Assembly (NCBI GenBank): GCA_038496675.1
Contig: CM076660.1
Location: forward strand, 17,797,236 to 17,861,235
DNA from: Rachycentron canadum
Lineage: Eukaryota > Chordata > Actinopteri > Carangiformes > Rachycentridae
Reading direction: 5' to 3'
DNA length: 64,000 nt
Part shown: piece by piece, positions 28,157 to 41,400 of the stretch
Position numbering within the stretch: position 1 is the first letter of the stretch
Layout of the letters: every line of letters begins with the position of its first letter
Made by a program: the position numbers and the translations under genes
Notes under the pieces: generated by a model
Databases searched by the model: none
The model's input: the letters and a program-made list of their open reading frames with translations, nothing else
Told to the model about the DNA's origin: nothing

Positions 28157-30274
28157 TCAACGAATGGCTATCAGTCCAACATCAATGAGTTTCTGAATCT
28201 TCTGAGCAATAACTGGATTCTTTAAGTGGCTGAGGAATGAACAAGAAAAAAAAAACAGTAAGTAAATTCCTCATGTATTTTTGTGGATCAGGGCTTATTT
28301 GTACAATATGGACTGAAGAAGAGGCAGAAACACACACAAAAGTTGGTAAACTTACTCGCTAAGCGCCTGAGGATCCTTCTGCATTTGCTCAAGGATCATG
28401 CGCATGGCTGGGTCACTCATAATCTGCTGCACCTCAGGATCAGCCATGGCCCTTTTCTTCACTTCCTCAGGGCTGTCATTCCTCATGGCCTGACTGACCA
28501 TACAGCGCTGCATGCCTTCTGTGGCTTCCTGTAGGCCGAGAAGGGAAATCAAGAAAAGTCAATTAATCATAACCAAGCAAATATGGTGACAACTTCATAT
28601 ACCAACAGCACAAAGCATTTCAAAATGTCATACTTGTGCTCACATTTTTTTGATGAGCATTCTCCCACCAATTTATACATAACCACTAATACAGACACTT
28701 GATAGACACTACTAGGTCACAATAGAGATAGTAAAGTATATTTACTTGAGGACTGTGGTGTATTTTCCCAGTATCTATACTTATATAACCTTTAACTTTT
28801 ATTCCACTACATTAAAAATGGCACCGACTGAGATTTGAGATGAAGAAAGATTCCTTTCATTCTAAAATGTTTGCTTTATTTACCAATATCAAATTTCATC
28901 ACCGACCAAAGAAAAAGAAATATGAAAACGAGAATGGCACCTTTTGTTGATTCCATTGCGTTTTCATGGTCATATCTGTCGGCTTTGTAGCATATTGTAC
29001 AAGCTTTTAATATTCTACGGGTTCAGATTAAAAATTAACTTTTAAATATATTATATATATGTTTTTTTTTTTTTTTTAAAGCAATACTCCAGTACTTGAA
29101 TTTAACTTTCCTTTGCACTGGAGTAATATTGAACCAAGAGTATCTATACTTTTGACTCAACGACTAACGATACTTTGTCACAAGTCCCAAAATATAATAT
29201 TTTTAATACTGTGCAGGTAACCATGAAGTAAAAGTGGGGTTTTATTAGACATGTCTGTATATATTTAAAAATTAAAAAGGCCTCAATTATCATCCAGCAA
29301 GACTGTGGTGTCAGACTTTTGGACACCACTGTATATGTAAACTTTTGGATAACCTGGGAATTTTCCATACATGTTCTTCTTCATTTCTGCATTTTTCTGA
29401 ACATATAAATAACATGAGAAATACCTTTGAGGAAGAGTCAAGCTCCAGAGCCTTCTGGTATGCATCCATAGCTTTAGAATAATCTTTCATGGCCTCCAAA
29501 GCAGCTCCTTTACGTGTGTAGCCTTTAACTGTGGGCAGATGTGTAAAATTAGAAGTAAAATCTGGGCAACTTGTCATGAATCTCAACTTTAATTAGCATT
29601 TTAATATTTTATTATTAATAATAATAAAACAAATAAAATAATATTAATTTTAATGAGTTTATATTTTATGTCACAAATTAAAAAGTAATTGTAATTAAAA
29701 CTTTTCCTACTCACTGAAGGTGGGTTCAAGTTTGATGCACTCTTCACAATCCTAGCAAAAAAATAATAATGGGGATCATTTTTAAGATGCATTAAATAAA
29801 AAGGAAGAGTTTTTTGTCAGGTTAGAGTTTCATTAACTGATTTATGGAGGTGCTAGATGAGGAAGAACACCACCTTCAGGGCAAGTTGAAACTCCAACAG
29901 CTTTGTGTAGCAAGCAGCTCTGTTACTGAAGAGTTTGGCATCATTGGGGTTTCTCTTGATGGCCTCGGTGTAATGTTTCATGGCTAAGGGATAGTCTCCT
30001 GTGGGAAGGAAAGGACAAGTTCAGTTTTTCTTGCAACTTAAAAAAAGGGGGGGAAAAATAATCACATTGCCCATCAATCAACAACTATTAGACGCACCTT
30101 TCTGGAAGGCATCATTGCCCTTATTCTTCTCTTCCAAGGCCAGTTCTGGGTTGATATAGGCTAGTTTCTCCTGCTCCTTCAATATCTTCTCTGCCTGTAC
30201 AAATAATTAAGTAATAAGTATCAAGATGTAAGTGAATTGCACACTTATGTTTTCATAACTGTTCCCATGCAGGT

Positions 30275-30320
<46 letters not shown>

Positions 30321-33300
30321 AAAATTTTTGTCTAGATGAAATTGTGAACATGATCTTGACTGTACCTGCTGACATTTCTTCAAGACATCAGGGGTGCGAT
30401 GCTCCGTCAAACTCTTGTTGAAGTACTGGACTGCTTCTTTGTATTTTTCCTGTTTGAAGTACGAGTTGCCAATCCGAGCCAAGGCCCTAAAACAGAGTAA
30501 GCAGATAATGATACAATGAGGATGTTATGACATCTGATGATTTCATAGACACACAACCACCTTTTTGCTCCCAAGCAAGACTCGAGTTGAACGGACTGGT
30601 AAATTTTGTCCTAATTTAACATCACTACATCATATTTGACCAGTTTATAGTGAAAAGCAACAGAGAAACACTGCCACCTAGTGGTTGTAGCAGTTCACCA
30701 AAGCTGATGTCTCATGTCAAATACTTGTATACTTAGTATACCTCTTCAGAAGTGCGTGTCAGCTGGTCAAACTGCTTCAGTAAACCCCTGTCCCCCATAC
30801 TGTTCTGATGCCTGGGGGTTGGTATTCATCAGATAAAAAATAAATTTGTATTAAATGTCATCACTTTTTATTCTTCTAGAAATTCGAGTTAAACTGTGTC
30901 ATAATTAGTGCATGAATGTGTGCGTTATGGAGAAAATCATGTTTAATGAGGACATCTTTGAGTCCAAGAGAATGTTTGTGCCAAATCTAAACAAATTCAC
31001 TCAAAGTGGTCTTGAGACATAACATTCAAGATGCCAAGATGCACATGTTCTATGGAGGTGGCAATGAAATTTCATCTTTGACCACCAAAATCAGTCCTAA
31101 TCCATGTTTGTACCAAATTTGAGAAAAGTTCCCACAAGGCATTACTGAGATTTCAACATCCACCCATACATCCAGCCCTGGCTATCAGTGGCGTGCAGGT
31201 ATAAAAAAGGAAAGACAACTTTGGGCCTAATGGAAATTATGTAATCTTTAGGAACTCACTTTGCAATTTGTCTGTAGTCTTCTCGGTTCTCTCTGCCAAC
31301 ATCAATGGCCTTCTCACAGAGCTCTCTGCACTTGTCAAAATCTCCCTTTTCGAAGTACACAGCTGAAGGAATAACAAAAAGGAGTACACATTAAACATGT
31401 GATGTATGAAGTACAATTTAAATGGCATGTCAGCTGAGCTTAACTATTGTCAGTAAAGTTGATATTTTAGCACATTTCGTATGTCTGAAGGATTAATCAG
31501 CCAATGCGCCCACATCGATTTGCATTTTAAAAATGTTGTGGGTGCCCACGTATTTTTATTCCCACAAATTCACCATTTATCACTAGTGGGCAGCCAAGTA
31601 GAAGGAACTCTTATAGCTTCTGTTTTACAAACATTCACCTCACAAAATCACAATGCTGATTAGGCTGATTGATTTAGATTTTCCATCCAAGAATGTTTCA
31701 AATGAATTTGAAATATTGGATATGAAAAACTTATGTGTGTTCTTTTAACACATTTTATGGGTCAGTTACCTCAAATGTTTGAGACCAATTGTTTTCAAGC
31801 ATGGGAGAATATGTACCTGCTTGATTAGAAATGTAGGTCATGTTGGTGGGGTCATGTTTGATTGCTTCTTCATAGTGTTTCAGCGCTGTTTCAAAGTCCT
31901 TATTCTTATATGCAGCATTCCCAAGTTCTTTTTCCTTCAAGGCCTGTAAAAAAAAAAAAAAAAAAGTTAGAGGGTTAACAAACTAAGAATAGCAATTTAT
32001 TAGGAAGCAAAATTGCTAGGAACTCATGAAAAATGGACATTGCGGAGAACTGATTTACCTTTCTCTTGTTTTCAGGAAGGTCTTCTTCTTTGGGTGGTGG
32101 CGGCTGAGTCTCTTTAGGTTTTGGGGGAGGAGGAGGAGGGGTGGGCTCCTCTTCTTCCTCCATCTCAGAGAGGTTCAGTCCCAACAACACAGAGAGTGTA
32201 GTCATCACTCTGGGATCCTGCAGCTTCCTGCAAAATCAATTTCTTAATACCACAGTATTCAGGTCTAATGCATGTTTTACAAAGAAACCTGAAATTTTAC
32301 AGTCTGATTTATTCAAACTATTTAGCTTAAAGTTTGTATGATGACAACACAGAAGATGATCCTTCACTTCGTCAGACAAATATGTCAAATGACAGCAAGC
32401 CTACAAATGCTGTGCATTTCTGTTACTGCGGAAAGTACTTAAAATAACTACCTCTGACATTATTCTCCTTTTTCATGCCAGCCGCAAGACACAATTCTTT
32501 AGCCTTATATCAGAAAATGATTGACAGTTCACATACGTGCCAAGCTCCGATGGTTTGTTCCTGAGCTGCTCCAGCAATTCTTTGTAGCTGGGATCTGACA
32601 AGAGCTCACGGGTCCGAGGATCATTCTCCAGCTTCTGATACAAGTTGGGCATGGCGAAGGGGTTCATCATCGTTTTCTCTGCAGAAGCAAGAACAGATGT
32701 TATTAGTGTAATTTATGCAATCACAAAGAAATCCTCAGAATGCCCACCACTCCTGTACTGGTCAAGAATTAAATTTAGTCTCCTCTGTAACCCCTACTAC
32801 CTGTCCACTGAATGAATCACAACACTCCAAACCCAAGTGGACTGCCTACTCCTCTTCTGAAAGCTTGAACGCAATGTGATTTTGCTTTGATCCTGTCAGC
32901 AGCCATCTCTAGAGCCTCTTCCCACGCAAGAGGGAAAAACGAGACACTATTTTCAAATCACAATGCTTTCTGCAGATTGAAAGACATCATAAATGCCATG
33001 CATCTACCTGCAAGCCGGGCCTCAATATTCTGTAAACCCTCTTTCAGCTGCTGATTACTTGGCTCTTGCCGAAGCCCCTCGTGGTAAGTTGCTTTAGCAT
33101 CCTCCAATCGGCCAAGGAATTCCAAAGCGGCAGCTTTGCGGGAGTAGCCCTGATTCATGAAAAATTGAAAGATTACAGAATGCCAAGTTTAATTACTACA
33201 CACCTTATCAATTGAATAATGGTTTAAGAAAATGCCATCTCACCTTGCCCCAGTCAGGCTTGATCTTGATGGTCTGACAGGCGTCCTGGAGAGCATTCTC

Positions 33301-35866
33301 ATAGTTGCCTTTCTTAGCATAGGCAGCTGAGCGATTACTGAAGAGGACATGGTTTGAAGGGTCTAGAGCCAAGGCTTCAGTGTAGCACCGTACAGCCTCA
33401 TCAATATTTCCAGCACTTAGGGCCTTGTTGCCCTGGTCTTTTAATGCTGAAACCTATGAGCCAGGAAGATACAATCAATGAAGTACAAAGAGACACATTT
33501 TCAATACTACAGCTCCCCTACTCTGGATTTTACATCACTCTTTCACAAATGCCCATGCACACAATCCCCTATACAGATCTAACCACAGAGAAGACATCTT
33601 TTGCAGCTGTCACCTGCAAAAGAAACTGACAACCACCCAACTGTTCATGCCAGACAGGTGCAAAATTAATGCACATTCATAGGTGCATTTTACTAGGATC
33701 CTTGGTGGTTTAGAGCCTCACAGCAAGAAAGTTTTAATCCACCACCTTTCTGTGTCAGAAAATAAATTTAGTTACAAATTTACTTTATTTTTCAGATCAA
33801 AACAGTAACTTAGTGACTAAGGGCATTTTAAACACAGACTGTTTTTGGTCTGCAGGCCAGCAAACTGGAGCCTGAGGGCAACAGACATGCAGAAGAATAA
33901 AAAGGAAAGAGTGAGCAGATTGTTTTCCTTTCACTTGTTGGTGGCCTGATTCAGTTTGACAAGTCATCATGTATGTCTCTACAGTATGTGACAGAATCAA
34001 TTACCACTGAGCAGAACAAGCACCACTCTGTTCTATAAAAGAGGCTCTTCAACTCTTTTAGTTTCATTTGACAACTATGTGATAAAACTTAAAGGGCAGT
34101 AATTATTATCCTGGGCAAAGAACATGGCGTTTTGACAGGCATGACTTTCCCTTCAGAGTCCCCAAACCCAATCTGAACACCTTTATGAACACATTTGAAA
34201 ACATAAAAAGGCAGATTATGGCAACATTACAACCCCCATGTAAAGCTGTAGGCTGGGATTATAATAAACAGTGGTTAACATGGATTCTAAATAAATCCTA
34301 ACATTTATTTGACAAGTTACAAAAAAACAGTTTTGCATATTTGGATAAATGCTGTTTCTATATTCCTGTATATTTCACAATACTACATCACTTAAACTGC
34401 ATTCAATGACATTATAAGGATGCACTAGGAAAAATCTCAATTTAAAAAGTATAGTCTGATTTAGGGACATTCTCTGATTTGATAAAGCAATCTAACAAAA
34501 AAGTGAGGTGCAGCTGTTGATGATGTTTTCTTATGGATAAGGTCAGTGGTAAAAAATCCAAGCACACTTCTTTTAGTCACCGGGAGGGTAAACATAGTCC
34601 ATGACCAATATAAAAATAAATGACTGGTTGCTACTAATAAAAAGTGTCAGTGATGGAGACATGGTGGGTGTGTGTGCACAATGTCTTTCTCCACAAATTT
34701 TTAGTTAGTTACAACACTGAGCTGTGACCTCTGTAATAGACGAAGGTGATGAAAGAAACAACCAAAGGAACTGACTCTACTTTCTTCTCCACTAATAGTT
34801 TATAAAATGACAAAGTTTAAATAGAAATCCCTCACTGCATCAACATAATTATAGTCAGATAATGCCCTCTTTGACCTGAAAGGTGCACAACACTAATTCC
34901 TGTGACGTTTTGTAACGTTGCCCGTTGTGTTTTGTTGAGTGGCCAGCTCATGCCTGGTAATATTTATGATAAAGCAATGGTCCTGCCTCAAAACACTTGA
35001 ACTGGCCAGTCGCAGAACATGCGATTGGACGCGGCAGTTGACGACAAAATGCGGCTGTAGCCATGACAGCGGCGCCGTGTGCGTCTAGAAAGATCCTCCA
35101 GCCTGAGTGCGAGCTGCCGAGGACACCGCTGAAGCCGATCCAAAAATACTCCTGCAGCATGTGCTACTGAGTGGCTGCCGCAGTTTAAGATGTCTGTTTT
35201 CTGACATTTTAACGAAAGGATACAATTACGGCTCCCATTTTTCCGTCACCTTGTTAATGATAGCGTTCACATTGTAAGCTAATGTTAGCTGTTAAATGGT
35301 GATTTGCTAACTCGGGGATTACTTGTCAGGGGTATCTTGCCGGTGATTTGCTGGGGGGGTTAGCGAACTGCTTTGTTATATCGAGGCACAGGCTATACAG
35401 GGGCAGGAAAGCCTTGCTGCAGCAGCTGTGACAAATTTTTAAGTCCTAACACGTTAGCTTAACAGTTAGCTAACCTTGTCGAGTACACGCGTATATTATC
35501 CACAATCGTGTGTAAATTATGTAGCCCCCTAAATTTGCACTTCTTACAATTATTAGTTTATCCAACTAGTCTGTATTCTCACAATCTTAAAATAATTTGT
35601 GTTGGGCAACATCATCAAGCCCAACCATACAACATCAGCCCAACAGCTAAGGCACATTACTACCGGATTGACGCTAAGCTAACAAGCTAGCTTGATGTAT
35701 GATATTTGCAAACATTGTAAAGACGCGGCTAACTACACTAAGATCCAAATTTATACTGTACCAGCCTTACAATTACAGCGACCCCGGGAAAATGTCAGTA
35801 TTACTTAAATATTTTTGTTATTAAAGTAGTAATTGGTAAGAGTTGCTGGACACTCACTTTCTCCAT
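28157..35866 (-). CDS. stip1: Stress-induced phosphoprotein 1 (HOP co-chaperone)
   Basis: Cytosolic adaptor that holds HSP70 and HSP90 together for client transfer. Coding exons, 5' to 3': 35866-35858 (only Met-Glu-Lys), 33453-33244, 33149-33008, 32678-32537, 32227-32059, 31943-31817, 31362-31260, 30486-30366, 30194-30098, 29998-29874, 29751-29715 (37 nt), 29528-29425, 28528-28356, 28229-28157. They sum to 1632 nt: 543 aa, the same as human STIP1. Order: TPR1 (about 4-118), DP1 (about 125-170, NPFAMPNLYQKL), an acidic then proline-rich linker (about 190-215), TPR2A (about 225-350), TPR2B (about 360-477) and DP2 (about 485-543, ADPEVQQIMSDPAMR), ending DVGLIAIR. It is upstream of rps6ka4 on the same strand, as separate genes. 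A heat-shock element and TATA box precede the start. Intron 1 is about 2.4 kb. Confidence 0.97.
30279..30312. repeat. CA microsatellite in stip1 intron 8
   Basis: About 17 CA units between stip1 exons 8 and 9 (intron 30195-30365), close to the acceptor side of a short intron. Confidence 0.95.
30896..31200. repeat. Dispersed fish repeat in stip1 intron 7
   Basis: Two related units sit in tandem. 'gagtccaagagaatgtttgt' with 'gccaaat' (about 30960-31000) matches 'cctaatccatgtttgt' with 'accaaatttgag' (about 31096-31125). Each is followed by a 'cactcaaa/cacaaggc ... gag' block. I recognise this as a common dispersed repeat family of teleosts, usually downstream of a 'gaccaccaaaatc' phrase, which is present here. 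It has no reading frame of its own. Confidence 0.6.
35270..35700. other. stip1: GTTAGC/GCTAAC word cluster in stip1 intron 1
   Basis: The first part of stip1 intron 1 holds many short words such as 'gctaatgttagctg', 'cgttagcttaacagttagct' and 'gctaagctaacaagctagct'. Similar clusters lie at the 5' ends of rps6ka4 and spata22. Function is unknown. Confidence 0.6.
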
Positions 35867-35885
35867 GGTGCAAGCATGAGGTTCC

Positions 35886-36042
35886 TTCCAGAAACTACTG
35901 TGGACTAGCGCCTCCCCCTGAACAACATGAAGGTTGCCAGTTTGGGATGGATGAAATCCGCAATCAACGTTCAGATTTACGGTCCACCCGAGAGGACAGT
36001 CTGAGAAACAATATATAAACCGCCCGACTGAAACTTCCGGAA
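35886..36042 (-). promoter_or_regulatory. stip1: stip1 heat-inducible promoter: HSE plus TATA box
   Basis: A perfect three-unit heat-shock element GAA-ac-TTC-cg-GAA occupies 36030-36042. A TATA-like element (minus strand GTTTATATAT, 36011-36020) lies about ten bases downstream of it. That places the start of transcription near 35985, about 120 bases before the ATG. A second TTC-ca-GAA pair is at 35886-35893 inside the likely 5' UTR. STIP1 is a known HSF1 target, so the layout agrees with the gene. The promoter position is inferred from motif order. Confidence 0.75.
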
Positions 36043-36059
36043 ATTAGAGAATAAAACAA

Positions 36060-38460
36060 GGCTGTGTTACATAAGATGTGGCACAAGCTCTCCAGATGGT
36101 AGGATATCTACATGGAGACAGATGAGGTCCAAGACAGGAAGTAAGAGGGAAATCTCAACACCCAAAGATCAGAAAATGTAAAAAAAAAAAAAAAAAAATC
36201 CATTCTTATTGTAGGAGTTATAATCAGGGTAATAATTGCTTGCTAAGACCTAAACATGATCTCATGGTACATTCATGAGTAAATCCTAAAGATTGTACAG
36301 TGTATGAGCTTTCATGGGAACTTGGCATATGATGCCACCATATACTGTTGTTATTAATAGATACTCATTATTTATATGCCATCATTATATTACATTATAT
36401 ATTACGTTTTCATGATGGACAAAAGGTCACTTTAACAAAATGAGATGCAGGTGGCCTGTGTGGATTATTTTCCTACAGCTTGTATTCCTGTAACTGTGGG
36501 GTTTGTAAATCTCAGACAGAAGATTTGAACCCCATGTACACAATGTGCTGGTAAAAATCTTACTGTGATCAAGTCAAAGTTACACCAGACCAAGTATTGA
36601 CATATACATTATACTTGGGTAATTAATAAATGGGTTTGGTTTACTGAAGGCCATCCTGACAAACCCATTCATACTGCAGTTGCCATATATTCACAAATCC
36701 AGGAAATACAAGAAGCCATGTGTGTTACAATCAAAGAGTGGCCTTCGGACTCAGAGAAGATGCCACATATACCCACGAAGGCTGACATTAACCTCGGGTT
36801 GCATGCACAACAAAATGCAGAGCTGGTAGAGCTGCATTGCCATTGTCTTACCTTATAGTCTCAACCCAGCAAGATGGCCTCAACTTTGTTTACTTGAGTT
36901 CATCCCCTGAAACACAACAAGGAGTCGGGTGAGATTCAGGTGACACAAATAATAATAATCAGTTTGTGGCACCATCAGAATTGCACAATATGTAAAACAT
37001 TACATATAATTTATAAAATTGTTCTTATATCTTCTGGCAAATTTTTTTTTTTTCTTGTGATGTAAATTATCCTTCATGACAATTCAGTTCAGTTCTGTGT
37101 GGTTTTGTCTCAATTGTCAGTTTAAGCCTGCACACACAATGCAAAATATTTAATTAGCAAGAATACATACAGGACACAAAAAACAGACCACACAAGTGGT
37201 GCATACATGAAGTGCATACGTCTCCCTGAGTCCTGCCACCACCTCATTCATGTCTGTCCCAAAGAATGACTTTATTTTCACTCTGATTGTATGTTCTTCC
37301 CCAGTTGTTGCATCACTGTTTGTTGCTCTGTTACGCCACTAAGTCCAGACGTGGAGGGTCTCAGTATCTTGTGCTCTCAACTTATGTTCAAGCAAGACTT
37401 GATGGTTTGTGCAATGAACATGTGATCAAAATAAACAATATACAATAATGAAAATAAAACAAAAAAATTAAAAGGCATTGATTTCCAAGATGCAGACTCA
37501 ATATTCATCCTTAAAGGCAGACTTGACTGAGCTGGACACACATCAGGAGAACCCAACATTTTACTCACATGGTGGCAGACTTGCTTGCTGAATAAATCAT
37601 CTGTAACATGCCTATTTTGTGTATCTATAAAATATGCATCAAAACATATGGTCATATCCATAATCACAATGAAATTACAAGGATAATGGTAACAAAAATT
37701 CACAAGATGATTTTGTATTATCAAGTATTATTTTGTTGTGTAGCATGTACATTTTTATTAAGTAAATAGATATAATAGTTTTTTTTTTAATTTTCAGTCC
37801 AGTCAGAAATTCTGCTAATGCTACATAGCCAACCTTAGCATTAACAGCTGTTTACTTACCATTCTCAAAGAAATGTTGCGAGTTCAGCATCAAACTTAAC
37901 TTCTTTACTTATCAAGAGCTGTCTCCAGTTCGTGTTCATTCTTATCTGTATCTTGCCTCTAAAGAAGTTAGCATGTTAATGAGTCTTCAGGTCACTGGAG
38001 CCTCCAATCTGCATTAAAAAGACTTTTTTGCATCAGCGTTTTTGATCATATGCTATATGACAATAAAACTGTTGCTTTATTCTGCTGCAGAGTGAGAACA
38101 AGACTTTATCTTGTAATTTGAGTAATTATGGTGTGGTACAGCAAACTCAAAATCCTTCTTAGTTACACACACACAACACTTTCACTAGGATCTAGGATAA
38201 TCAAATGTGAGTGATTTAACTCATAAAATGACAATTTGCATAAAACTTCAAAACACTTACATCTTTTAATTGTGTGTACATTATTTATACACATTTATAC
38301 ATATCTATATATAGATATGTATTGAGGCATAGTCTGAGGTATGTGTTGAAATCTGTTCTCCACAAGCCTAAAACCACAGTCACTGATATGAGCCAATGTT
38401 TTCCATTTTTTCTGTGTTCTGTTACTCATCTATTCCATATCTTCTGTTGTTTATGTGTTG
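36060..38460. other. Gap between divergent stip1 and the MAST-like kinase
   Basis: I see no exon here, and nothing resembling the DUF1908 region that comes before the kinase domain in full-length MAST proteins. It includes an A run at 36180-36198 and AT-rich DNA. The kinase's 5' UTR and promoter should be in the last part. Confidence 0.55.
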
Positions 38461-38466
38461 ATTCAG

Positions 38467-41400
38467 ACCCGCTCAGCCTGGAGACCTCCTCTGATGAAAC
38501 CAGGGATCAATGACTTTGATGCACTGAAGCCCGTGAGCAGCGGCACCTTTGGGTAAGACACCGACTCTCTGGATGGACCTGGTCAGAGTAGAAAAGAAGC
38601 TGCTGGAGATTTCTTTTGTTCTTACACTAAAATGTTGTCTGGACAGTTTGTTTTTAAATCAGAGCTGATGTTCAGTCACAGAAGCTGCTAATGTTTCCAA
38701 TGTTTTGTGCAGGAATGTAAACCTTGTACGCCAAAGGGAGACTGGTCGGGCTTTTGCCATGAAGCTCATAAAACGGGAGAGCCTGACCAAAAAAGCTCAT
38801 ATACGGCAGGTGTTGGTGGAGAGGGACATCCTGATCTTCACAGACAACCCCTTTGTTGTGTCCATGGTTTGCACCTTTGAGACACAGAGGGATCTGTGTA
38901 TGGTCATGGAATACGTAGGAGGTAAAGAGGCTGCTTTGATCCATGTTTGTTTAATTAACCAGGGACAGTTCACACTAATAGTGTATGAAGTACAGTATCA
39001 AATTTACTGTCCACTTTAGTCATTGGACTATACACCCAGTGCACACACTAAGAAGACACTCTCTGTCCTCATGTCTCCCTCGGACCCTGTAGGAGGTGAC
39101 TGTGCCAGCCTGCTTCAGCACTACAGCCGTCTCCCTGTGGACATGGCACGGTTGTACATCGCAGAGACCGTCTGTGCCGTGGAGTACATCCACAGCTACG
39201 GCATTGTACACAGAGACCTCAAGCCCAGCAAGTGAGTCTTTCTATTCCAAACAGTGACAGATTTAGCTCTAAAATACTCTTTTAAGTGGTGTTTTGGACA
39301 TCTACTGTCCAGATGTCATCTACAGTGCAGCTTTGTCTTTTACAGTTGTAACAGAATATACAGAAACACCTTTAGATATTTTTTCCTTAATCTCAGTTTC
39401 AGGTTACAGGTTGGTGTTTAATCTAACATGAGACCTTTGTCTGCTTCCTCCCTGTGTAGTATGTTGATCAGCTCCACAGGCCACATCAAGCTGACAGACC
39501 TTGGCCTGTCCAAGATCGGCCCAACATGGCAGCAGACGTCAACAAAGGCTGCCTGGAGAAAATTGTTAAGGAGTTTACAGACAAACAAGTTAGCCTCCTC
39601 TCCTCTCTATTCATTTAAACTTGTGCTCTTTCAGTGTTAGACTGTATGTGTTGTAGTGCTTGTTAAACGTTGCCCGTTTCCTCTCCTTGTCCATTTCCTC
39701 CGACAGATATTAGGTCCTCCTCCTTACATCGCCCCTGAGGTCTACGTAAGGATCGGAAGCCCGTAGATTGGTGGGCTTTGGGTATCATCATGTATGAGTT
39801 CCTGGTGGGCTCAACCCCCTTCACTGCACCCACAATAGAGGAGCTGATGTACGACATGGTCAAAAGTAAGAACCTTTAGTTCAGTTCATTATCTTCTGCT
39901 TACTTTGACTGAAGACAAGTTAAAAACATCATCCCACTTTTATGATTCAACTTGTCTATAAAACTCTTGACTTGATCAGATGACTGGCCTCTGCTTGTTT
40001 TCCAGATAAAGTCATCTGGCCACAGGGGGAAGATGCTCTACCGACTGATGCCCAGGACCTCATCCGTCTCCTGCTAAAAAAGAACAGTGTGAAGCGCCTG
40101 GTTACAAGTAAGTGGCAGCTTTACAAATGACAGACACATAGATAAATACAATAGCACTGACACATAAACTGCTCAGAGACAAGCCTGTGGAGTAATAGGC
40201 CGGTGAATTCCCAGTTGTTTCCCCACATACAGCTCATAAGAGCAGTGATTTAATGGCACCACTGTGAACATGTGCTGTGTCATGGTTCTGGCTGCGCTTG
40301 AGAATGAGACAGGCTTCGAACACCCTAATGAAAACGTTGTCTGTAGAGAGACTAGGCCCTGATGACTGCTGAGAGACACCTTTGAATGAGAGTTCACAGC
40401 TACAGCTACAGTGTTTTTATAGCAAAGGAAGATATTAGTGGGTCCAGGGAGGCGGTGTGGAGAGACTGGGTCAGGTGCAGCTCTTAAGATGTGGAGATGT
40501 ACAAACTAAATGTTTGACTGTCCTACTTCTTATCCAGGAGGAGCCAGCGAGGTCAAGAAGCATCCGTTCTTCCAGGATCTGGACTGGAACGACCTCCTGA
40601 GTGAGGAGCCACTATTTGTCCCTCAACTGGAGAACGAGGAGGACACCACTTACTTCGAAAGTAGGAGAAAACAAGAAAAATGACAAACCAGACTCATGTC
40701 AGATAGAAGCACAGGACTATTTCTACTCTGATAACAGGCTGTTACCGTTTCTTTAAATGTTGTTTGATATTTAAAAGCACACAATTAGATTCATGATCAT
40801 GCTCATGTTTGGATACTAAAAGTGTTTTTATTCCAGGAATGTCTGGTGTGAATTTCAGTCAGGTTAAATATTCTGTCAGCCTCTTTTCGTAGCTTCATGC
40901 CTGATGGTTGTTGATGTGTCTCCACAGACCAGTCAGACTCCTCCTCTGAACCATCCGGTGGCCATGACAACAACAGCGAATCCAGCATGGGTGAAGAGTC
41001 CTCTGAAGAAAATGACCATGAGTCCAGTCACAATGAGACCAGTGGAGACAGCGAAGACTCGCCTGTGGAGCTGCCATATTTCTGCTCTCTCGCCCTCTGC
41101 TTCAGAGAGGTGCAGTTTTTGTCCAGATCCTCATCTCCACTGCTGATGTGGTGATGATCTAAACCTGTTTCTCACTATAATATGTATATTTGATATAAAG
41201 AACTGACAGTAATTGACTGATGATGGTGTGAACTCCCAGTAAAAGTCCTCAGGTCCTGGGGAATCGTCAAGAGTTGAGAGACTTTGTTGATTTGTACAGA
41301 TACAACTTTCTTCTGTGGTTCTTCAGTCAGGTAACAACAATCAACAACATGATGTAAAACTTTCATCTGTTCTCTTCTCCACCTGCAGGTGTACGGCAGC

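Noticed and set aside
38274..38513. Plus-strand frame running into the first kinase exon
   Set aside because: It is in a different frame from the conserved kinase sequence and begins in AT-rich non-coding DNA; only the last part overlaps the real exon.
39743..39765. Tiny intron (GTAAGG...GTAG) as a way round the second kinase frame break
   Set aside because: It would be about 21 bases or less, far below the minimum vertebrate intron, and the sequence on both sides is continuous kinase coding sequence.
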